This document shows, in pieces, positions 1 through 11,684 of a DNA stretch of 64,000 nucleotides. The position numbers were made by a program, and so were the translations under genes. Position 1 is the first letter of the stretch. Every line of letters starts with the position of its first letter. The stretch covers positions 45,715,985-45,779,984 of the forward strand of contig NC_052353.1 in NCBI RefSeq assembly GCF_009727055.1, given 5' to 3'. Source of the stretch: Benincasa hispida. Lineage: Eukaryota; Streptophyta; Magnoliopsida; Cucurbitales; Cucurbitaceae. The notes beneath the pieces are model-generated. The model did no database searches. It saw nothing but the letters and a program-made list of their open reading frames with translations, and was not told the DNA's origin.

Positions 1-345
1 GTTCTGGTCAAAGCCAAACAACTTGACAGTAGTGTCAAATCTGATGTTCCAAGATCGAGATGCTTGTTTCAGCCCATAAATGGACCTATTAAGCTTGCAA
101 ACTCTTTGCTCTTGATCTAGAACTACGAACCCCTCTGGTTGAGTCATATAGATGGTCTTCTCAAGATTACAATTCAGAAAGGCAGTCTTGACGTCCATTT
201 TCCATATTTCATAATCATAAAATATGGCTATGGACAGGAGAATCCTGATAGATTTTAACATGACAACAGGTGAGAAAGTTTCCTCATAGTCAACTCCCTC
301 AACCTGGGTATAACCCTTTGCCACGAGTCTGGCCTTAAAGGTTTG
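1..345 (-). pseudogene. Copia reverse transcriptase, N-terminal fragment (copy A)
   Basis: The minus-strand translation contains the copia RT block MDVKTAFLN near 190-205, then a segment ending in an acidic [12 protein letters not shown] motif and a CKL motif near 100-150. The active-site YVDD block lies beyond the window edge. Copy B lacks this whole region. No uninterrupted frame links it to the integrase part. Confidence 0.8.
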
Positions 346-1328
346 CACCTTTCCATCTACACCTCTCTTTCGCTTATAGATCAACTTGCACCAATAGGTC
401 TTACCCCATCAGGTGGATCAACAAGCTCCCAGACGTTATTGAAGTACATAGACTCCATTTCTTGGTTCATGGCCTTAACCCATTCATCTTTGTTAACATC
501 TTCCATTTCTTTTTTAAAAGACAACGGATACTCGACCCCATCATTCGTAGACGTGTTGGGCTTCAGTCAAACCCATGTAGCAATCCGGTGGGTTCATAAC
601 CCTTCCACTACGTTGAGGAAGTCTCAACTCTTGAGCTGGTTGACTAGACGTCCCGACCTTAACAACTCTTGTTGATCTGTCGGCCTGTTCAATAATTCTT
701 GTTGAACCCTCAGCAGTCTCAGTCTCACTTGAGATCTCACGTAAAACGAGCTTACTTTGTGCCTTATGATCCCTAATGTGATATTCTTCCAAGAAGATAG
801 CATTAGTGGAAACAAACACTTTGTAATCACTTGAATCATAGAAGTATCCTCCTCTCATTTCCTTGGGGTAGCCCACAAAATGGCAAACCTTCAAACGCAG
901 TTCCAACTTCTTTGGGTTAGTCACTAGCACATGTGCCGGACAACCCTAAATCCTGAAGTGTCGTAAACTACCTTTACGACCTCTTCATAACTCAATAGGT
1001 ATTTCATAAACACTTTTCGAGAGAACGTTGTTCAGGATATAACATGCAGTCTGCACTGCATAACCCCAAAACGAGTCTGGAAGATGAGCATAACTCATCA
1101 TAGATCGAACCATGTCCAACAAGATCCTGTTTCTTCTTTCTAATACACCATTCTGCTGAGGTGTACTTGGGGCCGAGAGTTGGGATGCAATCCCATGTTC
1201 TATCATATAATTCTGGAATTGGAGGTCCATATACTCTCCACCACGTTCAGATCGTAGTGTTTTTATCTTCTTGCATAACAAGTTTTCAACTTCAGCCTAT
1301 ACTCCTTGAACTTGTCAAGGGCTTCAGA
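346..1328 (-). pseudogene. Copia integrase core and C-terminal region (copy A), truncated
   Basis: The segment 1281-985 encodes an integrase core end: LRSERGGEY, then TPQQNG followed by ERRNR, then a FWGYAVQTACYILN block. The segment 930-541 encodes the downstream GYPKEMRGGYFYD block and a spacer. Frames change between the two. Compared with copy B, about 480 bp holding the gag-pre-integrase HxxLGH/CxxC region and the first half of the core is missing. The breakpoint is near 1328, where the sequence jumps from the equivalent of 57541 to that of about 58011. Confidence 0.85.
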
Positions 1329-1720
1329 AAAAGAAATGGTATAGCCTTATTCAATGAGACAAGAAACTGAGATTAAGTTCCTCTTAATATGAGGAACTAC
1401 AAAAACATTATCCAGTAACAGATAACGTTTCTTGTCAACAAATAACTTCAGCCTGCCTATAACAATAGCTGAAACAACCTCACCATTACCAACTCAAAGA
1501 GTCATTTCTCTCTGTGGCAATGTTTGCCAGAAACTGAATCCTTGGTAAGGGGAACTGACATGATTGGTAGCACCTGAATTAAAGATCCAGGCAGAATCAT
1601 CATTCTCTACCAGATATGTCTCCAAGACCAATAAATCATATTTACTATCTTGTCTCATCTTTTGGAAAGTAGTGGGATGGAGGTCGTTTGCCACGAAATT
1701 CGTTTCACACGATTATTTCC
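1329..1720 (-). pseudogene. Copia aspartic protease region (copy A)
   Basis: The 66-aa frame at 1694-1494 carries LVENDDSAWIFNSGATNHV. The family active site is DSGATNH, so the catalytic Asp has become Asn here. Copies B (58140-58355) and C (about 50800-50840) keep DSGATNH. Upstream there is no gag frame or zinc knuckle; sequence passes straight into leader. Confidence 0.8.
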
Positions 1721-2907
1721 ACTGTAAATAATCGATCATTTTTAAAAACTTTAAATGGAAATACTAAAAAGTTGCTGAAAAGAAAAACACATTAACTTAC
1801 GTTAGGTTTTAAGCAAATACCCATTGTAAAACAAAACAACATCCAATAAGGTTTTAGCTAGCAAAACTAACACGAACCCTGTGTGACATCTAGTTTCACA
1901 ATGACGCTTCAAAAGTTAAGGACAAAAGATGCCTAAGGGAGGTCAGTTATCCCTCCTCTGAGAAAGGTCTTAACTAGTCATTAATACCAGAACAACTCTT
2001 GTTCCTATAACGACTAGCCATCATTGATTTGGCCAAGAGATCATTTACTTACTTAAAAAAACTCCCGTAAGTGTGACCAACCATTTTAAGCCCTAGAGAT
2101 CCATCCCAAAAGGCCAATCCTAAGGGGAAAAATCCGATTTAGGGCAAAACCTAAAGCGATCTTATCCATTTCTGGAGTTCATCTTGATATTGGCCAACTG
2201 CAAAAAACCCTTCCTAAGAGGGCTGCTACCAGGGCAACATGAGGGCGTATAGAATGATCTCATGTGTGAACCAATGACAGAAACCATAGGACGTGTTGAC
2301 ACACACCCTTCACCCACTTACTATTAATACTTTCTCCGTTCACCTTGAATTGACTCATGCAGACACCATCCGAAGGGGGATACATCCTGGGGCATCTCGA
2401 AGCCAAGCATGAATCTTACGGTGTGAACATATAGGGAGGAACGTAAGTGGTATCATAGACATATCTGATACGCCTCCTCCTCCCACTGAGTATTTTATAA
2501 CCTAGGGTTTAGCTTACTTAGAAAAAACACGGCTAAAGATTTTAACTAAGTGACTTTTAGGTTTTCCCAATGTCTCATGCTTGTTGAAAATCTATCTAAT
2601 TCACCTTTCCAGGTAGGTTCCCAGGTAGAGGTGTTACGTTTTCGTCAACTTAAGAACCCTAGCCTAGCCAGAACTCGCCTTAGACAAAAGGTCCTTTATA
2701 GATAGGTTTACAATAAATTTAATCTTTTATTCCAACCAATTTAATCCTATTAAACAGATTTTAAAAGTTTGATCTAGGTTACTAAACTCTTTAGAACCAC
2801 TTGAACTTAGGTCTATCTCAATCAAATTTTAAAACCCTTTTAAAAACTTGAGTTCACCCTAAGTCCACATGCAACTCTGAATTATCGATTTTAGGTCTAA
2901 TTTCCTT

Positions 2908-3220
2908 TATAACACTTATAAATGGAAACAATCACAACAATATGAAGCTAACACATGCAAGGCATTCATAATGATTATAAACGGCCTAAGTGTCATGCTC
3001 AATTCATTGTCCTGTCATTGCTACTTCTTTTATATAACACTTATACAAAACAGCAATGAAACAAGCAAAACATGCTTCCATTCACCCTTAGACTATAACA
3101 ATTATAATAAAAGGATGATGCATGATAATGCTCACTACATGCAAAAATATAACTCTTATATTTCATGATGCATGTGCATGTTTTCAAGTAATTTCTTCAT
3201 GCAATATTATAATATTTATA
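2908..3220. repeat. About 60-bp-phased AT dyads in leader A
   Basis: Imperfect dyads of the form TATAACACTTATA occur near 2908, 2968, 3031, 3095, 3148 and 3207. The intervening sequence is not obviously repeated. The same series occurs in copies B (59641-59955) and, less regularly, C (52950-53215). Confidence 0.65.
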
Positions 3221-3467
3221 ATACATGATGCATGAGTAATTGCACAACCTAAGATGGATTTTTAACTATATGACAAACACTTTGACATATAAGAACCATA
3301 CATCATATGTATAAGCAATAAAAGTTAATGAACTGGGTTAAATTGCCTTAAAACACAAAAGAGAAAGCTAACTATTACAAAGACAAGGAGTCTCCGGTTC
3401 AAACAGGCGAACCGGGTCTTAAACCGCTCGGCAAAGCATCGCTTCTCCAACCATCCATCGTGTACTG

Positions 3468-4055
3468 AGCACCCCACGATCATCTACACGATAAAACAAA
3501 CTCTTTGCTCTCTTGCTTACCAGCTCTCCCAGAGTTAAACGATCATTTAACATTACTATACGATCGTCTAGAAAAATCCAAACGATCGTTGAGCTTTTAC
3601 TACACGATCGTATACCTTTACTAAACGATGAAGCATGAAGTACACGATCGCTTAGCGCGCTCTGTATGACACCTGCCTTCTGCGATTGTCTAAACGACTA
3701 TGATGTCGCGAAGCACCATCGCCTAAGTGATGCATAGCCAGTGCCTCCGTATCGCATACGTACGATCGCATAGGTAGTAACTGAGCGATGAAGCTTGCTA
3801 ACTACGCGATCGTCTAGCGCACGCCTTCTACTAAACGATGAGCATCGCATGCTCCCACTATGATCGCCTACCTCCAGTGCCTACGTGATCGCGCAACCAA
3901 CGCTACACGATATGGTAAACGATTTACCTCATCGTTTAGCATTAGCTAAACGATCGATTAGAAAATACTATACGATCGTCTAGAACGAAAAATCTAAACG
4001 ATCGCTTAGTGAAATCCTAAGGATTGTTTACTTGAGGCTACACGATCCGATCAAC
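3468..4055. repeat. CGATCG palindromic minisatellite in leader A
   Basis: A degenerate array of the 16-bp palindrome CTAAACGATCGTTTAG and of its half sites (ATCGTTTAG or CTAAACGAT). Spacing is irregular, about 20-35 bp. Many units differ by CG to TG or CA changes. Confidence 0.85.
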
Positions 4056-4360
4056 GCCTGATCTTCTTCTTCGTTGAGAACTGCATCGCCATGCGCCGAA
4101 GCTTCATCACGAACGACTCGACGAACTCGAACTTTTCGAATTATAGACTCGATTGTAAAGTTAATTTTGCCCAAAAACATGGGGGCCCTTATAATTAACA
4201 CTTTGTAATACCGAAAGCTTTAACAAAAGGGCAATCAAACCTGAAATGTTCATCAAATTCATCCACAAATGTAGAAAACGGTTAATTATAAATGCAGAAA
4301 CCCACCGTGACTGTAAAAAACGTTCGATTCAGATCTATAATTTGAAATATTAGAGAATCT

Positions 4361-4374
4361 GGCTCTGATACCAA
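4361..4374 (-). promoter_or_regulatory. Primer-binding site, initiator-Met tRNA type (copy A)
   Basis: The minus strand reads TTGGTATCAGAGCC one base inside the LTR end. This is complementary to the 3' end of plant initiator tRNA-Met, the usual Ty1-copia primer. Confidence 0.9.
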
Positions 4375-4375
4375 T

Positions 4376-5219
4376 TGAAGGAAATCGAAAACGAATATTT
4401 CTGTGAGCAGCGAAAGCAAGACTATTCCAAATTACAATCATGAATCAACTAATCATTTACAGTCAACTTCAATGCAAGAGGTTATACAATTTATAGAGAA
4501 ATTACAACATGAAACAAGAAATGTACAGAGGGAGAAACTGTACTAACAACGACGGAAGTGTCTCCACGCTTCAATGCGCGACTCTGATCGAACAACTGAA
4601 ACCATGAGCGCTCGATCTACACGACCGCAACACCGCACGAATACTTCGCGCTCATTCTCAACGATCTCATCCACAACAGTGTACGGCCTTCGCAGCACCA
4701 TGAATGGCCTCCGAAAAACTCGACGGTGTCGTGTTGAGTCTAACACCACCAACAAGGCGACCTTGGTATTCTCGGTATGAGAATCCAAAGGGTGGGTTCT
4801 GTTTGGACTTGGTGTGAGGCAGACGAACGGAGGAAAGACAGATCGTGTACACGACTGGCAAGTGGGAGAAGTCAGAGACCTATCGTATAGGTCGATGCCC
4901 AATCGTTTAGATAAATCTATGCGATCGTTTAGCTCTATCGTTTAGCTCGATCGATTATACACGATTGTTTACCTTGGGCCAGCGATCGTCTAGCAAAGCT
5001 ATGCGAATCGTCGTTAGTAAACACTGCACGATCGTTTAGCTTGTCCAACCGTCATTTAGTAAATCTGTTATTACTTGACGACTTCCGTGAGTTTCTTTTC
5101 GCCGGGGAGAAAAATCAAATTATTTTCCAAAACTTTTGTGAAAACTTTTTTTTTTCAAAATAGGAAACCGATTTCCTTTATACTCACGGTTACCATGATC
5201 AATAACCACCCACTATTTT
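4376..5219 (-). repeat. 5' LTR of copia copy A, PBS-proximal part
   Basis: It starts TGAAGGAAATCG on the plus strand, next to the PBS, and matches the LTR of copy B from 61111. It is interrupted at 5219/5220 by a nested element and continues at 7461. The two parts total about 2.04 kb, equal to the LTR length of copy B. The last five bases, ATTTT (5215-5219), are the target duplicated by the insertion. Confidence 0.9.
4868..5050. repeat. CGATCG minisatellite inside LTR A
   Basis: A short second array of the leader motif, for example GCGATCGTTTAG near 4920, lies inside the LTR. Arrays occur at the same place in the other LTRs of the group (54355-54515, 61555-61665, 63700-63960). Confidence 0.8.
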
Positions 5220-7460
5220 TGTAACACCCCAACACATTTTTTTAGTAATAATGTAATTTCAGTAACTTTATTATTTGGATTTTAGTAGTTGGTATTAGTT
5301 AGAGGGCATTTTTGGAATTTTGGACTTCAAGTGTAAGTGCGGGAATTTAATTGTTGGCGTGAATTATTCAAATTAGATAATGGCAGAAATTAATTTTCTT
5401 TTGAAGAACGGAAAGGAATTAAATGTAATTATATTTATTTCCTTTTTGTTTTATTATTATTATTATTATTATTTAATAAAAAGTCAAACCCCACCCCATT
5501 TTCTTCCTCACGTTCGTGAGCCCGTCCGACGCTGCCCAAAGCCGTCGCGTCAGTTTCTTCTTCATGACCTCCGTCCACCACTGCTCAAGCGTCATTCACT
5601 TTTGCCATCACTGGAATCTATTAATTTGGGTAAGATTTCTACCGTTTGGGTTTGTTTTCGGTTGATTCTTGAATACTCATTTACTTCATCTGTTTGCTGC
5701 ATTGATCAAGATGATCTAGGAACTCATTGTTGTTTCAACTTTGGATTCAAGTTTGTGAAGGTATTGAGTTTTGTTCAGTGAAGTTGGAGTTTGTTTTAGC
5801 GAGTTTTGGTAAGTTCTATGCTTTGATTACCCTCTTGCGGATTAATTTTGGTTGTTGAGAAATTTTGGTAAAGTCATTTGAAGTGATTTTTTATGAAGCT
5901 ATATATGGATTATTTATTTGAGACATTGGTAGTGAAGTATGTATTTTATTCAAGCTTTAATCATGTAAGCCTAATTTCAAATTATGATTAGGGTTGATTC
6001 AAGAATTTCATTCAATATGAAGAAGAGTTTAGTTTGCTAATTATTTGGGCTTAAAATTGGATTTGGAAGGTGAATTCGAATTAGACCACACCTTAGGTAA
6101 GGTTATCTGGAAATATTTTGTAATTTTGGGTGTTTGGAATTTGGCCCTTAACTATTAATTTTAAACCTTGGTTTATGTTTAGGCCTTGATTAAGGATTCA
6201 AGAATTTCACAAAGATTTAATTCTTTTTTGGTTCGACCTTTATCAAGGTAAGTAATCTTACTACTGGAAACTGCCCCAGGCCAGGCATTAGATGTATACT
6301 AGCATGATAAATGTATGTTATGGCAGAATGTTAGCATGGTAGACTGATAGTATACTATGATCAAAGTATGTCTGGAACGAGATCTGAATTATTTATTATG
6401 CACATAGACATTTGAATGCTAGTATGAGATGGTATGTGCTTCTATATGTTGTATTTGATATGATATGTTGAGTATACATATATGTTGTAGAACCATGATG
6501 TTGAGGTTTAGATGTATGTCATAAATTCGTCAGTGATGATTATGATGTTGAGCCTATGCAAATGTCCTTACTGATTAGTTAGATGCCCATTAAATTTTGT
6601 GTTTCCTTTGGGATTCACCAGTTTGTGTCTCCTTCGGGATTCACCAGTTTGTGTCTCCTTCGGGATTCACCACAGGTAGTGGGCATACTTAACTACTGTA
6701 GGATAGGACTCAGTCTCCTTCTTGTTTCATGTGCATATGTGTCCCATAAAGACTAGAGAAATTTATATATTTCACCAGAGGTGGGTATCTAGAGGACATA
6801 GATACCCACCCTGACCCCAGTAGTAGGGTTACTTACTGAGTATTTTATACTCATTCTTTCTCATGTTGTTGTTTCAGGTAAGGTAGAGATGCACCGGCGA
6901 TGGACAAGCGAAATCGTGATCGAGCCCCTGAGACTAGTTTTTACGCTTCCGCATCATGAGATTTAAAGTTCTTTTTCATATTTCTCTTAACTTTTAGTTT
7001 TGATGTTTAAAACTACATTTAAGATTTTTTTTTTCAGACTTATTTATGGTCCTTTATGATTTATGGTACCTACTATTGTTTTAGTATTTGAATTTAATGA
7101 AAGTCTTTTGAACTTACCTTATTTAATTAGCATTTATTTCGCCATAATCGAGTGTCGTTTTGAGTTCCATGCATGCATGTATTTTGTAACGGCCTAACTT
7201 AAGTCTAGGGGGTCGGGTTGTTACTGTCATTAATTTCTAATTTGAATAATTTCACGCCAACAATTAATTCCCACACTTACACTTAAAGTCCAAAATTCCA
7301 AATATGCCCTCCAACTAATACCAATTACTGAAATTCCAAATAATAAAGTTACTGAAATTACATTATTACTAAAAAATGTGTGGTGTTACATTCTTCCCTC
7401 TCAAAGAACTTTCGTCCTCGAAAGTTCATTCTTGAAAAAAAAAAACTCCGAAGTGTTACA
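5220..7460. mobile_element. Nested Ty3-gypsy-type LTR insertion with inverted LTR ends, TSD ATTTT
   Basis: It begins TGTAACACCCC and ends GTGTTACA, flanked by ATTTT at 5215-5219 and 7461-7465. Removing it restores the copia LTR. From 5220 to about 7217 it looks like one complete LTR ending GGTCGGGTTGTTAC. From 7217 to 7391 comes the start of the same LTR in inverted orientation: the first about 170 bp are repeated as the reverse complement. After that the minus strand shows a purine-rich tract and a short coding tail resembling the end of a gypsy pol. The whole is too short for an element. It looks like a solo or recombined LTR with an inverted duplication. Confidence 0.75.
6599..6673. repeat. 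Three tandem 26-bp repeats
   Basis: The unit is GTGTCTCCTTCGGGATTCAC followed by CAGTTT; the third copy ends in CACAGG. It lies inside the nested LTR. Confidence 0.85.
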
Positions 7461-8662
7461 ATTTTGGTTATTTAAAAGAAAAATATTAATTATCTAATAA
7501 TTAATATTATTATAAATATAAATGATAACCAACTATCATACTATATTTATAACCTATAGTTTTAATATTTCATCTCATGAAACATAAACCATAGTTCTTT
7601 TTCGATTCCATGGTACTTAATGTAAATCTCATTTACATCAATTGTCAATTTGAACATTTCAAATCAACACCAAGAACTGATCCTTCAACATAAATCCAAG
7701 CTACCAAGGGGACCTCATGACTTGTAGATCCGAAGCTCCAACGGTACGTGAATAACTGACTAAACTCTTTAGTCAAGGATCCACCATCCATTAACTACCA
7801 GGCACTCGACTAAAGACCGACAGCTGAACTCTCCTCACTACAGATATATTATGTGTCCATCTTATCAATCAGCAGTGCGACAACCCTTCATAGATCGCTC
7901 GTAAATACAGCTGGGCCAATAACCTTATGCCCCTGTAGTTACATTTGTCTCCTTAAGTACCACTGATCCCTCTAATAAACATAAGTCATAGTCTTACTAT
8001 GATTGAGTCTTCTTTTCCAAAGAGAAGCTGTGACCACTATGTTCAAGCCCCAAAATCAACCCTTAAGGGAGCAATCTCTCTACTTATCGCTGCTTCGGGA
8101 AAAGAGTGAATTCCATATGTGGATTGCGTTCCCAGCTCCCAGATCAGATAAGTCCCCAAAAGGTAGGCATGTTGAGAAGGCAGGAGTTCACAAAACACTC
8201 AGGATTAAGATCGTGTCACCTATGGTCGTTTAGGTGAGATGCAAGTCTCTAGTATCAACGGTGTTATATACAGAGTCTAGTCATCTTGTGGTCCAGGTCT
8301 TATACAAACTCTTTGTATAGGACACCCTATTCCACGTCTCTACACGAATGGTCAGGATCTACCATTTGTAATAGTTTACAACACTTGCAATCCTCTACAA
8401 AGTGAGTCGTATCCATAGTGTCACAAGGATTAGGTATCCCACCTTAATCCTTATACTACAGACCGATTTAGGTTATTACTTCGAGGCATGATCCACTTGT
8501 ATATCACATATACATGCTTAAGTTCACATAAGATAACCAAGGAGCTTTGTTTATTGGATATGAGTAAATGCCAGAATTAAATAACCCTTATTTATTCATT
8601 GAACAATGTGTATCTTTACAAAACAACGAGACTCCGAGAGAATTAGGACACTAATCCCAACA
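7461..8662 (-). repeat. 5' LTR of copia copy A, outer part
   Basis: Continues the LTR after the nested insertion. It matches 54680-55948 and 61840-63138, for example the stretch with ATAAATGATAACCAAC. It ends CTAATCCCAACA, the outer LTR terminus, which reads TGTTGGGATT on the minus strand. The open frame at 8003-8233 is a chance frame in LTR sequence. Confidence 0.9.
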
Positions 8663-10130
8663 ATAACAACTTATAAAACTTTAGACATGCTAAACATCTA
8701 TAACATACATAAGGCATACAATATTTAATATAACATTTATATTAAATACAAGAAACCCTAACATCCATACTATATATTATAACAATTATAACAATGCATG
8801 TAACATGCTTCCTATGGTGGAATTTTAAATCTAAATGGCATACTATAAATACATACAATATTTATTTAATTATCACATACATCAAATGCATAAATAATTA
8901 AACACAGACTGATATGGTTTTAGTTTTAGCAAAAACAAGCAAACAGAAGCCTAACTATTACAAATCAACTTCAAAACCGTCTTTGAACCACTTTAACCAC
9001 TCAAAACCAAACCCAAGCATCTTGAACCGGACTGGATGAGTCTGAATCAGACCGTTAAAGTCTGAACCGGACTAGCCAAAAATACTTTGAGGCTGAACCG
9101 GATTGGACCTTGAGAAAACCGATCGAACTGACTACTCACGATCCAACCTCAAAGTCTTGCAAAGGCCGATCGTGTAGCGCTGAAGTCTATCGTCTAGCTC
9201 CATCGTCTTGTGTTTTGAAAGGGCTACACAATCGCTTAGTGTTTGTCTCAACTAAACGATCATTTAGCTCCATCGCATAGAACTACATGATTGCTTAGTG
9301 TCTGCCGAAGGTACACGATCGCTTAGTTTTATCATATAGAACTAAACGATCGATTAACACCGTCGCCTAGCACTTCATATCATCGTTTAGTATCCGTCAT
9401 AGCTAAACGATCACTTAGCTCTATTGTATAGAATATCATTGCGTCGTTCAGTATCGTAGGTAAGCGATCGTATAGTTCCATCGCATAGAAAATTCAACAC
9501 ATCGCTTAGTACTTCGTCTACACGATCGCTTAGCTCTGCATCTAAATGATCGTTTAGCCCTAGCGCATAGCACTTCATCACATCGTTTAGGTACATCGTT
9601 GCTAAACGATCGTGTAGTACCATTGTATAGTAAATTCAACGTATCATTTAGTTCCTACGCCAAAACTAAACGATCGCTTAATGTTATCATATAGCAAATT
9701 GAACGCATCGTTTAGCTCCTGCAGGTACATGATCATCTAGTGTTCAACATCACAACAACCAGCACCAATTACTATATGATCGTCTAGCTTTTCTTCTCAT
9801 CATGTAGCACCTGGAGCTAGACGATCGCTTAACAACTGAACCTCAACAATGATTTTGAGCATAAGCAGAAAAATTGGAACATCAACTCGACCTCCTTCAC
9901 TTATTTCTTAAATTATATCTTAATTTTAACTCTAATGACTCCAAATAAATTAAAGACTCTTGCTAACACACAAAATCTCGTCAAACAAGAGCTAATTACA
10001 AATTTAAATGAGAAATTAAAGAGAATTAAAATGCCAAAACTCTGAAAACCATATCAGTGCATCAGTTTCATATTTCTCATATAAAACACTCACCAAACCA
10101 AAATTAAACTAAATTGAATGCTTATTTGAT
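8663..10130 (-). other. Untranslated leader of copia E, cut by copy A
   Basis: The sequence between the outer end of copy A and the PBS at 10131 is AT-rich with TATAACA-type dyads (8690-8790), then a CGATCG array. It has no supported frame. The rest of element E lies left of the window, because copy A was inserted in this leader. Confidence 0.75.
9160..9835. repeat. CGATCG minisatellite in leader E
   Basis: About 675 bp of half sites and palindromes such as CTAAACGATCGCTTAG and ACACGATCGCTTAG, roughly every 20-40 bp, mixed with CATCGCATAG variants. The frames at 9411-9639 on the minus strand are only translations of this repeat. Confidence 0.9.
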
Positions 10131-10144
10131 GCTTTGATACCAAT
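10131..10144 (-). promoter_or_regulatory. Primer-binding site of copia E
   Basis: The minus strand reads ATTGGTATCAAAGC immediately inside the LTR end (TACA). It is the initiator-Met tRNA type with one G to A change from TGGTATCAGAGC. Confidence 0.85.
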
Positions 10145-11257
10145 TGTAGGATTGTATCAGCAACAACGGAAGCACAAGGATCATCTAAGCATTCAAATTC
10201 ACTAATTTTGGCAAAATATAAAGCATGCTCTTGCTGTAAACAAGTAAGTTTCAGGACATACCTCTTGTAGAACTTCTTCAAAGCTCCTTCTCCAGCAGCT
10301 ATCTTCTCCAAATCTTGTTGCAAACCACTCAAGATCTTCCCCACTATTCTCTTAGTGCCGTGGGACTCAAAACAATCTTGAATCAAGGGATGAAGGAGAA
10401 ATGCTCACTACAGAAAACTAGTTGAAGAACTCTTTCTTCAAACTGAATTTTCTCTCAAATTCTCTATAGATTGCATGTCCGATTTTCACTCCAATCTCTT
10501 CATTATATTGCAAATCAACATGCAAAGGAGAGACTTGCATGAGTTGCAGCTCATGCTTGGAGAAGACAAGACAAAGAAAATGCTTCATGTGTGAGCAACT
10601 AAGGAAATGGATAATGGAACAACAGTTTTTTTTTTTTCCATTTTGTGTGTTTTTGGTTTTCACTTTTCCAATTTTATCATAAAATAAAAAATGATTTTAT
10701 AAAATCTGTTTTGATTTAAAAAATGAAAAAATTAATTATTAAATAAAACTTAATTAATTTAATATCAAATATTAAATTAATTTTAACACATATCCATCTT
10801 TATATATTTCAATCATATTTAAATATATAAATTCTCTTATTCCGTTTAATTCTCAAATTAAACATGTAATTATATCTCATATAATTATTAATTCCCTTAA
10901 TTCTAATTTGAACGTTTCAAATTAAATTATCACGCTATTCTAGAGCTAGTCCGTTATGAGCTAGTAGGGGGACCTCGCGGACCTACAGATCATGGGCTCC
11001 AACGATTCGAGATTAATTGGTTAAACTCATAGACCATATTAATCCCCATTCGTTAACTAATGGGTCACTCCACTAAAGCCCATAATTACACTCCCTTCAC
11101 TGTAGATATATTATGTCCACATGATTTAACCATAATCAGCAAGTCGACTTTTCACAGGATGTTCGTAATAATGGCTGAGTCAAATATCTGTTTTACCCCC
11201 GAGATTATGTCTTATTTCTCAAGTCGCTACTGATCCTCTAATGAACAACTGGTTTGT

Positions 11258-11352
11258 GATCCAATCACTAAACCAAACTCTCTCAACCCAGTGAGAGGGT
11301 GGGGNGATCCAATCACTAAACCAAACTCTCTCAACCCAGTGAGAGGGTGGGG
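11258..11352. repeat. 47-bp direct duplication around a single N (probable assembly join)
   Basis: Bases 11258-11304 and 11306-11352 are identical, starting GATCCAATCACTAAACC and ending GAGAGGGTGGGG, with N at 11305. The related LTR near 37290 has one copy. This is best read as two overlapping contig ends joined without merging. Confidence 0.85.
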
Positions 11353-11623
11353 CCCCTTGTTCAAGACCTAGATTCAGTACTTGAGAGAACAACTTTTCTC
11401 CTATTCCTAAATTGGGTAGGCGTGAACCGGATCTTGCACCCTATATCCCCAACTATCTATCCGGTCTTACCCCTAGAATGGGAGTCTTATTGAACCGGCG
11501 CTGTTGAGCCAACTCTCACCTATGCAAATCTAAGGGTAATCCCGAATAAATAGTAGTTCATAATTAGCTCAGGATTAAGATCGAGTTATCTAGGTCATCT
11601 AGGTGAAATAGTAAGTCTTATTC

Positions 11624-11684
11624 AATAAACAACGTTATAAAGTAAGAGTGACTTAGTTCATAATAAACAACGTTATAAAGTAAG
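11624..11684. repeat. 23-bp local duplication in LTR E1
   Basis: AATAAACAACGTTATAAAG followed by TAAG occurs at 11624-11646 and again at 11662-11684. The related LTR at about 37597 has one copy. Confidence 0.7.

Larger units (their letters stand above)
1721..4360 (-). other. Long untranslated leader of copia copy A
   Basis: About 2.6 kb between protease and PBS has no supported coding frame. It is colinear with 58371-61092 of copy B. It holds AT-rich dyads spaced about 60 bp apart (2908-3220) and the CGATCG minisatellite (3468-4055). The small open frames here are chance frames. Confidence 0.75.
1..8662 (-). mobile_element. Ty1-copia element, copy A (partial, 5' half)
   Basis: Read on the minus strand the order is 5' LTR (8662 to 4376, split by a nested insertion), PBS (4374-4361), a long AT-rich leader, protease, integrase and the start of reverse transcriptase (RT), which leaves the window at base 1. 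Protease-integrase-RT order is the Ty1-copia order. The LTR starts TGTTGGGATT on the minus strand and ends in CA next to the PBS. There is no gag between leader and protease. The copy is dead: integrase is deleted and shifted. It closely matches copy B (53878-63138) over leader, pol and LTR. It lies in the leader of element E, whose sequence resumes at 8663. Confidence 0.9.

Noticed and set aside
343..675. Plus-strand 110-aa frame
   Set aside because: Antisense to the copia pol of copy A.
4543..4902. 119-aa minus-strand frame and overlapping frames in LTR A
   Set aside because: Lies in LTR sequence and is repeated with breaks in LTR B; no domain.
5380..5781. 133-aa plus-strand frame
   Set aside because: Lies in the nested gypsy-type LTR; contains a poly-Tyr run from an ATT repeat and no domain.
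9411..9639. Overlapping minus-strand frames of 60-70 aa
   Set aside because: They translate the CGATCG minisatellite; repetitive peptides in two frames with no domain.
10090..10663. Two minus-strand frames of 81-98 aa
   Set aside because: Inside LTR E1; the homologous stretches in the other E-family LTRs do not keep the frame.
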